Positions 33,470 to 41,093 of a DNA stretch of 64,000 bases are shown here, in pieces (position 1 is the first letter of the stretch; every line of letters begins with the position of its first letter). The stretch is from JAEDHM01 sp964368645 (lineage in GTDB: Bacteria > Bacillota > Clostridia > Christensenellales > CAG-1252), in NCBI GenBank assembly GCA_964368645.1, contig CAYJBY010000009.1:1-64000 (forward strand). Direction: 5' to 3'. Under the pieces are notes generated by a model. That model did not search any database, had not been told where the DNA came from, and saw only the letters and a program-made list of their open reading frames with translations. A program made the position numbers and the translations under genes.

Positions 33470-34642
33470 ATGGACATTAAGGAAGAATCCCTGAAGTTTC
33501 ATTACGACCTGAAAGGTAAAATCGAGGTAATCGCCAAAGCCGACGTTAGCGACAAGCACGCGTTGAGCGTTGCCTATACCCCGGGCGTAGCGGAGCCCTG
33601 TTTGAGAATCAGCAAGGACGTTGACCTTAGCTATTCCCTTACAAGACGTTGGAATTTAGTTGCGGTCGTAACGGACGGCACCGCAGTTTTGGGCTTAGGC
33701 GACATAGGCCCCGAGGCAGGTATGCCCGTTATGGAAGGTAAATGCGTACTCTTTAAGAGCTTCGGCGACGTGGACGCTTTTCCTCTGTGTATCCGCAGTA
33801 AGGACGTGGACGATATAGTCAATACCGTTCGCCTGTTGGCAGGCAGTTTCGGCGGTATCAATCTTGAGGATATTTCCGCTCCCCGTTGCTTTGAAATCGA
33901 ACGCAGACTTAAAGCCTGCTGTGATATTCCCGTTTTCCACGACGACCAGCACGGCACCGCGGTAGTTACCTTAGCCGCTATGATGAACGCCTTAAAGTTG
34001 GTAGGCAAAAAGCTGGAGGATATATCCGTCGTAGTCAACGGCTCGGGCGCGGCAGGTACCGCGGTTACTCGCCTTCTGATGAGTTGCGGACTGAAAAAGG
34101 TGATTTTGTGCGACCGTCAGGGCGCGATTTATCAGGGACGTCCCGGTCTTAACGGCGAAAAAGCTCTTATGGCGGAGTGTTCCAATTTGGAGCGCAAGCA
34201 GGGCGCGTTAAAGGACGTTATCGTAGGCGCAGACGTGTTTATCGGTGTTTCCGCCGCCGGTTGTTTAACCGCTGAAATGGTTAAATCTATGGCTAAGGAT
34301 CCGATTATCTTCGCTATGGCTAACCCCACTCCCGAAATTATGCCCGAGGAGGCTATGGCCGCCGGCTGTAAGGTTATGGGTACAGGCAGATCCGATTATC
34401 CCAACCAAATCAATAACGTGTTGGCGTTCCCCGGGATTTTCCGCGGAGCCTTAGACGTGAGAGCAAGCGATATTAACGACGAAATGAAAATCGCCGCCGC
34501 CAAGGCTATTGCAGGCTTGGTTTCGGATGAGGAGCTGACTGCGGAGTATATTCTGCCCGCTCCCTTTGACGTAAGAGTAAGAGGCGCGGTTGCCGAAGCC
34601 GTTAAGGAAGCGGCGATAAGAACCGGCGTCAACAGAATTTAA
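33470..34642 (+). CDS. NAD(P)-dependent malic enzyme (short bacterial type)
   Basis: Malic enzyme decarboxylates malate to pyruvate and CO2. The 390-residue protein has the N-terminal malic domain with AVAYTPGV-like LSVAYTPGVAEPC (about residue 30), VTDGTAVLGLGDIG (about residue 68), the metal-site segment FHDDQHGTAVV (about residue 160) and the Rossmann NGSGAAGTAV (about residue 190). NAD versus NADP preference cannot be read with certainty. It is the first gene of a run with GAPDH, PGK and a LarA homologue, so malate entry and lower glycolysis seem co-expressed. Confidence 0.95.
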   Translation: MDIKEESLKFHYDLKGKIEVIAKADVSDKHALSVAYTPGVAEPCLRISKDVDLSYSLTRRWNLVAVVTDGTAVLGLGDIGPEAGMPVMEGKCVLFKSFGDVDAFPLCIRSKDVDDIVNTVRLLAGSFGGINLEDISAPRCFEIERRLKACCDIPVFHDDQHGTAVVTLAAMMNALKLVGKKLEDISVVVNGSGAAGTAVTRLLMSCGLKKVILCDRQGAIYQGRPGLNGEKALMAECSNLERKQGALKDVIVGADVFIGVSAAGCLTAEMVKSMAKDPIIFAMANPTPEIMPEEAMAAGCKVMGTGRSDYPNQINNVLAFPGIFRGALDVRASDINDEMKIAAAKAIAGLVSDEELTAEYILPAPFDVRVRGAVAEAVKEAAIRTGVNRI

Positions 34643-34704
34643 CCGCCTTAGGCGCGACAATAACAGATTAACGGATTCGGGCTTTCCCGAAAGGAGGATT
34701 TTTT

Positions 34705-35730
34705 ATGGTAAAAGTTGGTGTTGCCGGTTACGGTACTATCGGTCAAAGACTGGCGGACGGCGTTGCCAAGCAAGGCGATATGCAGTTAGTCGGCGTTTGC
34801 GACCTCTGCCCTACTTTGGCTATCCGCGCGTTGTTTGAAAAGGGTATGCCATACGACCTTTACTTGGTCGATATGTCGCGTAAACCCGAATTCGACGCTC
34901 TCGGTATCCCCGTTAAGGGCAGTATGATCGACCTTATCAAGCAGGTTGACGTTATGCTGGACAGCTCTCCGGGCGGCGTCGGCGCGAAGAATAAGGAAAT
35001 CTACGAGCAGTACGGCGTTAAGGCGATTTTTCAGGGCGGCGAGAAAAACAGCGTTGCAGACGTATTTTTCCACGGTTACGCCAATTACGAAAAGGGCTTA
35101 GACAAGAACTATCTCAAGCTCACCTCCTGCAATACCACAGGTCTTATCCGCTCCGTGGATTGCTTGGATAAGGCTTTCGGCATCGAAAGAGTGGCGATTA
35201 CCATTATCCGCAGAGTTGCCGATCCCGGCGATTATCACCGCGGTCTTACCAACGCCTTGCAAATCGACAAGGCTCCCTCTCATCAGGCTCTCGACCTTAT
35301 GACGATTATGCCCCACGTGGAAGCCACGGGAATACTGGTTCACACCCCCGTTACTCACGGTCACATCATTACCGTCGTCGCCACAGGCAAGCAGAAGATT
35401 ACCAAGGAAATGGCTCTTGAAGCGTTTTCCAAGCACCCCCGTATCAGAGTGGTGCGCATAGCCGACGGTTTTATGGGCAACGCAAGTCTGTTTAAGTACG
35501 CAAGAGATTTGGGCAACCCCCGCGGCGATATGTACGAAATCGGACTTTGGGAGGAAAGTATCGTAGAAAGCGGCGACAGCATTATGTACGCTATCAATAT
35601 TCCTCAGGAAGCGGTTACTATTCCCGAAACTATGGACGGTATCAGAGCAAGTATGCATATGCAGAACACTTCGCTTGAGGCTACCGCCGAAACTAACAAA
35701 TATCTCGGTATAGGCAAATGGCTGAAATAA
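34705..35730 (+). CDS. glyceraldehyde-3-phosphate dehydrogenase, type II (archaeal-like)
   Basis: The 341-residue protein is the archaeal-type GAPDH, not the bacterial GapA: it begins with the NAD(P)-binding VKVGVAGYGTIGQRLA and carries the catalytic Cys in SCNTTGLIR (about residue 141) instead of SCTTN. Other archaeal-type blocks are RRVADPGDYHRGL and IMPHVEATGILVHTP. It is followed, with a 13-bp overlap, by an archaeal-like PGK, so the pair probably arrived together. Whether the genome also has a bacterial gapA cannot be seen here. Cofactor preference and physiological direction are open. Confidence 0.92.
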   Translation: MVKVGVAGYGTIGQRLADGVAKQGDMQLVGVCDLCPTLAIRALFEKGMPYDLYLVDMSRKPEFDALGIPVKGSMIDLIKQVDVMLDSSPGGVGAKNKEIYEQYGVKAIFQGGEKNSVADVFFHGYANYEKGLDKNYLKLTSCNTTGLIRSVDCLDKAFGIERVAITIIRRVADPGDYHRGLTNALQIDKAPSHQALDLMTIMPHVEATGILVHTPVTHGHIITVVATGKQKITKEMALEAFSKHPRIRVVRIADGFMGNASLFKYARDLGNPRGDMYEIGLWEESIVESGDSIMYAINIPQEAVTIPETMDGIRASMHMQNTSLEATAETNKYLGIGKWLK

Positions 35731-36962
35731 AAATCAAGAACATAATCGGTGTGGACGTTAAGGGCAAAAGAGTGCTTTTCCGCCCCGACATTAACAGCCC
35801 CGTTGACTCCCTTGGCAATATCGTCAGCGATAACCGTTTGGTTAAGACTATCCCCACTCTCCGCTACTTAGCGGACGGCGGCGCGAAGGTTGCAATCATC
35901 GCTCATCAGGGCGACACCTTGGATTATCAGAACCTTATGCCTCTTAAAGCTCACGCGGACAAGCTGTCCGCCCTTTTGGGCAAAGAGGTCAAATACGTTG
36001 ACGACGTATGCGGCGACGGTGCTTTGGCGGCGGTTAAAGAGCTAAAGGACGGCGAGGTTATAATTCTCGGCAACCTGCGCTATCTGACCGAGGAAGTCAG
36101 CACCTTTGAAAAGGACGTCAAGCTGAAAGCCGACCAAATGCTCAACACCTGGTTGGTAAGACGTCTAGCTCCCCTTTTCGATATTTACGTAAACGACGCT
36201 TTTTCGGCGGCGCACCGCAACGCTCCCAGTATAGTGGCTTTTCAGGAACTTCTGCCCTCCTACGCAGGTCCCTTGTTCTTCAACGAATACGAGGCTCTTT
36301 ATAAGGTAATGACAGGAGCGGCTAAGCCTGCCGTGTTCGTCCTAGGCGGCGCGAAAATCTCCGACGCTTTCGGTATGATGAAGCAGGTGCTTGCCAACAA
36401 AACCGCGGACAGAATATTAGCCTGCGGCGTAACAGGCGTGATTATGCTTATCGCCAAGGGCGTTAAGGTAGGCGCGAAATACGAAAAATGGCTTGCGGAC
36501 AAGGACTTAACGGCTTTTGTGGAGCCTGCGAAGGAACTGCTTGCATTGTACGGCGACCGCTTTGTACTGCCTGTTGACCTCGCATACGCACAGGACGGCG
36601 AAAGAAAGGAAATCGCGGTAAGCGAGCTGCCCCTTGACGACGCTTCCTTCCTTGATATCGGTTCCGACACAATAGCGGAATTTGAAAAATACATCTCAAC
36701 CGCAGGAACCGTGTTCGTCAACGGACCTGCCGGTGTTTACGAGGACGCGCTTTTCCAAAACGGAACAAAGGCTGTTTGGAACGCCCTTGCCGAAACGAAA
36801 GCCTACACCGTAATCGGCGGCGGCGACACCGTTTCCGCGGCAGGGAAATTTATCGACACGGCGAAAATCAATTACGTTTGCACGGCAGGCGGTGCGATGG
36901 TTCGTTTCCTTTCGGGGAAAACCCTTCCGCTTATCGAAGCTATGCTGAAATGCTCGAAGTAA
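35718..36962 (+). CDS. pgk: phosphoglycerate kinase (archaeal-like)
   Basis: The 414-residue protein resembles archaeal PGK: RVLFRPDINSP (about residue 20), KYVDDVCGDGA, LVRRLAPLFDIYVNDAFSAA, LPSYAGP and FVLGGAKISDAFG. Arginines matching R21, R38, R122 and R170 of the human enzyme are present (RPDINSP, DNRLVKT, NLRYLTEE, AAHRNAPS). The loop that normally reads HQGRP is HQGD here, so the R65-equivalent is missing. The nucleotide motif GGGDTVSAAGKF is intact. The start ATG lies inside the end of the GAPDH gene, a sign of translational coupling. Confidence 0.9.
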   Translation: MAEIKIKNIIGVDVKGKRVLFRPDINSPVDSLGNIVSDNRLVKTIPTLRYLADGGAKVAIIAHQGDTLDYQNLMPLKAHADKLSALLGKEVKYVDDVCGDGALAAVKELKDGEVIILGNLRYLTEEVSTFEKDVKLKADQMLNTWLVRRLAPLFDIYVNDAFSAAHRNAPSIVAFQELLPSYAGPLFFNEYEALYKVMTGAAKPAVFVLGGAKISDAFGMMKQVLANKTADRILACGVTGVIMLIAKGVKVGAKYEKWLADKDLTAFVEPAKELLALYGDRFVLPVDLAYAQDGERKEIAVSELPLDDASFLDIGSDTIAEFEKYISTAGTVFVNGPAGVYEDALFQNGTKAVWNALAETKAYTVIGGGDTVSAAGKFIDTAKINYVCTAGGAMVRFLSGKTLPLIEAMLKCSK

Positions 36963-36963
36963 T

Positions 36964-38196
36964 ATGGAATTAGCTTACGGCAAAACACAATTACAACTTG
37001 AAGTACCCCCCGAAAGACTTTTGGGGGTACTTTTCCCTAATAAGGTGGACGTGGAACTGACAGGCAGACAGGAAGTCGAAAGGGCTTTATCACAGCCTAT
37101 CGGCGCACCTCTTTTGGGCGAGCTGGTCAAGTCGGGTATGCGCGTTGCCATTATCGCCAGCGATATTACGCGGCCTATGCCCTCCCGTATCGCCCTGCCC
37201 CCCTTGGTGGACAGACTGAACGCGGCAGGTATCCCCGACAAGGATATTTTTATCGTATTCGCCCTAGGCAGTCACCGCTCTCACACCGAGGAGGAAAAAC
37301 GCTATTTGGCAGGAGAGCTTTACGGCCGTATCACACTAATGGACAGCGACGAGCGCAACTGCACGCATTTAGGTTGCACCTCTAAGGGAACCTCGGTGGA
37401 CGTGTTCACCCCTGTAGCGGAGGCGGATTTCGTCATTTGCACAGGCAATATAGAGTACCACTATTTCGCAGGTTACAGCGGCGGAATGAAAGCCATTATG
37501 CCCGGGGTGTGCACCTCGGAGGCTATCCGTCAAAATCACAGTATGATGGTGGACAGGGAAGCGAAAGCCGGCAACCTTAACAGCCCCGTCAGACAGGATA
37601 TTGACGAGGTTTATAAGCTAATCCGCGCCGATTATATCCTAAACGCCGTTCTTGACGAGCATAAAAACATAATCAAAGCGGTGGCAGGTCACTATATAGA
37701 AGCCCACAGAGCAGGCTGTGCCTTCCTAGACTCCCTTTACAAAATCCGCATTAAGGAAAAAGCGGATATTGTGGTGGTTTCCGCAGGGGGTTATCCCAAG
37801 GACCAGAATATGTATCAGGCGCAAAAGGCTCTTGACAACGCAAAACACGCGGTTAAGGACGGCGGCGTTATAATTTGGCTCGCCGATTGCGGAGAGGGCT
37901 TGGGCAGCGCAACCTTTGAAAAATGGATGCGGACTATGACTCCTTCCGAGCGCGTCGTTAATATTCAACGCAATTTTGTCTTAGGCGGACACAAGGCGGC
38001 GGCGGTATCTATAGTACTTGAAAACGCGAGGATTTTCCTCGTGTCCTCGCTGGAAAGCGATTTCGTCAAAAGTCTTTACCTTGAGCCGTACCCCTCGCTT
38101 GAAAAAGCCTTTGCGGAAGCAACCGAGTATAAGGGCAAGGACAGCACGGTTATCGTTATGCCTTACGGCGGCTCGACTCTGCCCGTAATTGAGTGA
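36964..38196 (+). CDS. LarA-family nickel-dependent 2-hydroxyacid racemase/epimerase homologue
   Basis: LarA racemises lactate using a nickel-pincer nucleotide. The 410-residue protein has SDITRPMPS (about residue 72), a His-containing FALGSHRSHTEEEK (about residue 100), and YHYFAGYSGGMKAIMPG (about residue 172), whose Lys corresponds to the cofactor-attached Lys of LarA, followed by the downstream NHSMM His. It starts one base after the PGK stop. No larB, larC or larE cofactor genes are in the window. Many LarA homologues act on other 2-hydroxyacids, so the substrate is uncertain. It could be lactate, malate-like or another acid. Confidence 0.85.
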   Translation: MELAYGKTQLQLEVPPERLLGVLFPNKVDVELTGRQEVERALSQPIGAPLLGELVKSGMRVAIIASDITRPMPSRIALPPLVDRLNAAGIPDKDIFIVFALGSHRSHTEEEKRYLAGELYGRITLMDSDERNCTHLGCTSKGTSVDVFTPVAEADFVICTGNIEYHYFAGYSGGMKAIMPGVCTSEAIRQNHSMMVDREAKAGNLNSPVRQDIDEVYKLIRADYILNAVLDEHKNIIKAVAGHYIEAHRAGCAFLDSLYKIRIKEKADIVVVSAGGYPKDQNMYQAQKALDNAKHAVKDGGVIIWLADCGEGLGSATFEKWMRTMTPSERVVNIQRNFVLGGHKAAAVSIVLENARIFLVSSLESDFVKSLYLEPYPSLEKAFAEATEYKGKDSTVIVMPYGGSTLPVIE

Positions 38197-38384
38197 GTTT
38201 TATTCCGAAAAGAACCCTTGAACGGAAAGAGTTTTCATATTGTCATTCCTCGCGCGCGTAACGCGTAGCGCGTTATATAATGATATGCAAAACGCGGTGC
38301 ACTGCTATTAGCCACGGTTATACCGATATTAAATATCTAAACTGAATTTGGCAAATTTTTCTGGTAAAACCTTTGGAAAATCGT
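38197..38384. other. short intergenic region with GC-palindromic REP-like segment
   Basis: After larA, TGTCATTC (38239-38246) is followed by CGCGCGCGTAACGCGTAGCG and CGTTATATAATGATATG, words shared with the 32.2 kb repeat region. It is probably a REP-like remnant. Confidence 0.45.
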
Positions 38385-38413
38385 TTGCCTTTGCAAATCG
38401 ATTGGACTATAAT
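38385..38413 (+). promoter_or_regulatory. promoter of the uraA leader
   Basis: TTGCCT (38385-38390), a 17-bp spacer and TATAAT (38408-38413) lie upstream of the leader peptide. Transcription should start near 38420. Confidence 0.85.
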
Positions 38414-38439
38414 TATAGGAAATGGAAAGGAGAACAGAA

Positions 38440-38526
38440 ATGACTCGTATCAGAGAATTACAATTCGACGTATCGCTTCATACAAGCTGTTTTTCTTATT
38501 CGTTATTATCAGTGTTTTCTATTTAG
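38440..38526 (+). CDS. putative 28-residue attenuation leader peptide
   Basis: The ATG at 38440 is preceded by AAAGGAGA. The peptide begins MTRIRELQFDVSLHTSC and ends FSYSLLSVFSI, with its TAG (38524-38526) overlapping the base of a terminator stem. The last third is encoded by a very U-rich stretch (38488-38524). Translating it close behind a polymerase paused at U residues would block the terminator. It is therefore proposed as a UTP-sensing leader, comparable in logic to the pyrBI leader of enteric bacteria. Confidence 0.7.
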   Translation: MTRIRELQFDVSLHTSCFSYSLLSVFSI

Positions 38527-38553
38527 GAAGTTCTTAGGGACTTCCTTTTTTTT
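38525..38553 (+). terminator. attenuator terminator before uraA
   Basis: AGGAAGTTC (38525-38533) pairs with GGACTTCCT (38538-38546), nine pairs including one G-U, around a TTAG tetraloop and followed by eight T (38546-38553). The leader peptide stop codon lies inside the stem. The uraA ribosome site AGGAGG begins about 30 bp later. Confidence 0.9.
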
Positions 38554-38595
38554 GGAGAACACCCGAAAAGGTATTACATTAGGAGGAATATAGTA

Positions 38596-40218
38596 ATGGC
38601 AAAAAACGGTTTACTCTATGACGTAGAAGATAAGCCGAAGTTCAACAAGCTGTTGGTCTTCGCACTTCAACAGGTTTTGGCTGTAATGGCGGCGACTATC
38701 GCAGTTCCCACCATCATCGGCTTACCTACTCAAATCCCTGCTGCAATCTTAGGCGCAGGCGTCGGTACTATAGTTTATTTACTTTTCACAAAATTCAAGA
38801 GCCCCGTTGTCATCAGTAGCTCTTTCGCTTTCTTAGGCGCTCTCTTCACCGCTGTTGCATTCGGTTACTGCGGAATAATCATCGGCGGTATCTTAGCCGG
38901 ATTGGTTTACGTAGTTATCGCTATAATTATTCATTTCGCAGGTACGAAATGGGTAGGCAAGCTGATGCCTCCCGTTATTATCGGACCTACGGTTGCATTA
39001 ATCGGTCTGTCCCTCGCCGGTGCGGCTATGGGCGACATCGTTAAGGCAAGCGGCGCAACCGAGATGGTTAGCGCGTACATTGAGACAGCAGAGGGCTCCG
39101 GCTTGTTCACTCAAGGCTTGGTTAGCCAGACTATGAGCTACAACCTCGTCGCTCTTCTGTGCGGCTTAGTTGCTTTCTTCGTAATCATCATCTGCTCCAC
39201 CCAAAAGAGATTTAAGTCCCTCAAGCTGATACCCTTCATTATCGGTATCGGTGCAGGCTATGCTTGCGCGGCATTCTTCTCCATCTTCGGCTACTGCTTT
39301 GACGTAGAATACCTCAAGATTATCAACTGGGCACCCCTCGTCAATAACTTTGTAAACGCAGACGGTTCCTTCGTTGGTATTACAGCTTTCCTCAACTATC
39401 CCGACTTCGCTTTAATCGAGGGTATTAAGGAATTGGTCAACGGCGAAAGCTCTATCGGCACCTTAATCAACGGCGCAGGCGTTGCGGAAGTGGCTCTTGC
39501 CTTTATCCCCGTAGCCTTCGTAGTTTTCGCAGAGCATATCGCAGACCACAAAAACCTCGGCTCCATTATAGGCCGCGACCTCGTTGACGGCGAGCCCGGA
39601 CTGGAGCGCACCTTATTAGGCGACGGCGTAGGCTCTATGGCCGGCACCATCTTCGGTATCTGCCCCAACACCACATACGGCGAATCAGTCGGTTGCGTAG
39701 CTATCACCAAGAACGCGTCCGTAAGCACTATCTTCGTTGCGGCGATTATGTGTATCGTGCTTTCCTTCTTAAGCCCTATTATGGCTCTTCTTCAGACCAT
39801 ACCCAGCTGCGTAATGGGCGGCGTTTGCTTAACCCTTTACGGCTTCATCGCTGTTTCCGGTCTTAAGATGTTCAAGGATATCGACCTCGGCGACAACAAG
39901 AACCTCTTCACCGTATCCGCAATTCTTATCGCAGGTATCGGCGGCTTGGCTATCAATATTCCTTACGCCGTAGCTAACGGTCAGGTTTCCAAGACCATCT
40001 CCATCACCTCTATCGCGGCTGCTCTTATCCTCGGCATCATCACCTACACGGTAATCAATGCTATTGAAAAGAGAAATAACAAGCTCACCGATTCTACCGA
40101 CGACGGCAGCACCGACAGCTTAATGGCGGCTCCCATCGCCACTCCCAGCACCTACGAAGTAGGCACTGAGAACGCGGAAGACGCAGTTACTGCCGAGACC
40201 GCAGAGGACAAGGAATAA
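38596..40218 (+). CDS. uraA: uracil/xanthine permease family, probable uracil permease
   Basis: The 540-residue protein is a NAT/NCS2 transporter with about 12-14 hydrophobic segments, the family signature VFAEHIADHKNLG (about residue 315, containing the substrate-binding Glu) and GICPNTTYGESVG (about residue 354). Uracil specificity is inferred from the adjacent upp and the U-sensing leader. The final 50 residues form an acidic Thr/Ala/Glu tail (TENAEDAVTAETAEDKE) with no membrane character. Uptake by UraA followed by Upp gives UMP. Confidence 0.93.
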   Translation: MAKNGLLYDVEDKPKFNKLLVFALQQVLAVMAATIAVPTIIGLPTQIPAAILGAGVGTIVYLLFTKFKSPVVISSSFAFLGALFTAVAFGYCGIIIGGILAGLVYVVIAIIIHFAGTKWVGKLMPPVIIGPTVALIGLSLAGAAMGDIVKASGATEMVSAYIETAEGSGLFTQGLVSQTMSYNLVALLCGLVAFFVIIICSTQKRFKSLKLIPFIIGIGAGYACAAFFSIFGYCFDVEYLKIINWAPLVNNFVNADGSFVGITAFLNYPDFALIEGIKELVNGESSIGTLINGAGVAEVALAFIPVAFVVFAEHIADHKNLGSIIGRDLVDGEPGLERTLLGDGVGSMAGTIFGICPNTTYGESVGCVAITKNASVSTIFVAAIMCIVLSFLSPIMALLQTIPSCVMGGVCLTLYGFIAVSGLKMFKDIDLGDNKNLFTVSAILIAGIGGLAINIPYAVANGQVSKTISITSIAAALILGIITYTVINAIEKRNNKLTDSTDDGSTDSLMAAPIATPSTYEVGTENAEDAVTAETAEDKE

Positions 40219-40252
40219 TCAACTAATACAAATACAGAATAATATTACAGAC

Positions 40253-40286
40253 TGCGGGGTGAACAACCGCCCCGCACGTTTGTTTT
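40253..40286 (+). terminator. hairpin between uraA and upp
   Basis: TGCGGGG (40253-40259) pairs with CCCCGCA (40270-40276), followed by CGTTTGTTTT. The interrupted T run suggests a partial terminator or an mRNA-stabilising hairpin. No separate upp promoter is seen. Confidence 0.6.
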
Positions 40287-40298
40287 GGAGGTACAACA

Positions 40299-40940
40299 AT
40301 GGCACAATTTCCCGAAAACGTAACAGTATTCAATCATCCCCTTATCAACCACAAAATCGCAATTCTGCGCAACAAGGACACCAGTATGAAGGAGTTTAGG
40401 GAGTTAGTGGAAGAGATCACCACTCTTATGGCTTTTGAGAGCCTTAAGGATATTCCCACCACCGAAATAATGGTTACTACCCCCTTGGAGACCACCAAGC
40501 AAACCGTTGTGATGGAAAAGAGCGTAGTCGTAGTTCCCGTTTTGAGAGCCGGACTGGGTATGGTCAACGGTATTCACACCCTGCTCCCCACCGCTAAGGT
40601 CGGACATATCGGTCTTTACCGCGATGAGGAAACCTTACAGCCCTGCGAATATTACTGCAAGCTCCCCGAGGGTATCGAGTCCAAGACGGTTATCGTATTG
40701 GATCCTATGCTCGCCACCGGCGGCAGTGCGGTTGCGGCTATCGATATGCTGAAAAAGCGCGGCTGCAAAACCATTAAGCAAATGTCTATAATCGCAGCTC
40801 CTATCGGTATCGAAACTCTTGCAAAGGCTCATCCCGACGTTCAGATTTACGTAGCGACGGTTGACAGACAGCTCAACGAGAACGGTTACATTCTTCCCGG
40901 CTTGGGCGACGCTGGCGACAGACTTTTCGGCACGAAATAA
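40299..40940 (+). CDS. upp: uracil phosphoribosyltransferase
   Basis: Upp converts uracil and PRPP to UMP. The 213-residue protein has VPVLRAGLGMVNG (about residue 76), the PRPP-binding loop VIVLDPMLATGGSAVA (about residue 131) and the uracil-binding C-terminus NENGYILPGLGDAGDRLFG. It lies 80 bp after uraA behind TTTGGAGG, so the pair forms a uracil salvage unit. Confidence 0.98.
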   Translation: MAQFPENVTVFNHPLINHKIAILRNKDTSMKEFRELVEEITTLMAFESLKDIPTTEIMVTTPLETTKQTVVMEKSVVVVPVLRAGLGMVNGIHTLLPTAKVGHIGLYRDEETLQPCEYYCKLPEGIESKTVIVLDPMLATGGSAVAAIDMLKKRGCKTIKQMSIIAAPIGIETLAKAHPDVQIYVATVDRQLNENGYILPGLGDAGDRLFGTK

Positions 40941-40977
40941 TTAGTTTTCGTCCGAGTTTTATCGGATAACAACCTTA

Positions 40978-41010
40978 AAGACCGTTTGCGATGGCAGACG
41001 GTCTTTTTTT
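40978..41010 (+). terminator. terminator of uraA-upp
   Basis: AGACCGTTTGC pairs with GCAGACGGTCT around a GATG loop, followed by eight T. Confidence 0.92.
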
Positions 41011-41057
41011 TGTAAGGCGATACAATTGCGCCCTGATTGGCAATTTCGTCCAATCAG

Positions 41058-41086
41058 TTGACAAAAATCGACAGCGTATCTATAAT
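41058..41086 (+). promoter_or_regulatory. promoter of the O-antigen-ligase-like gene (leaderless)
   Basis: TTGACA (41058-41063), a 17-bp spacer and TATAAT (41081-41086) are consensus. The ATG follows only 7 bp after the -10 box (41094), so transcription would begin at or beside the start codon and no ribosome site fits. Confidence 0.75.
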
Positions 41087-41093
41087 GCCAAGT

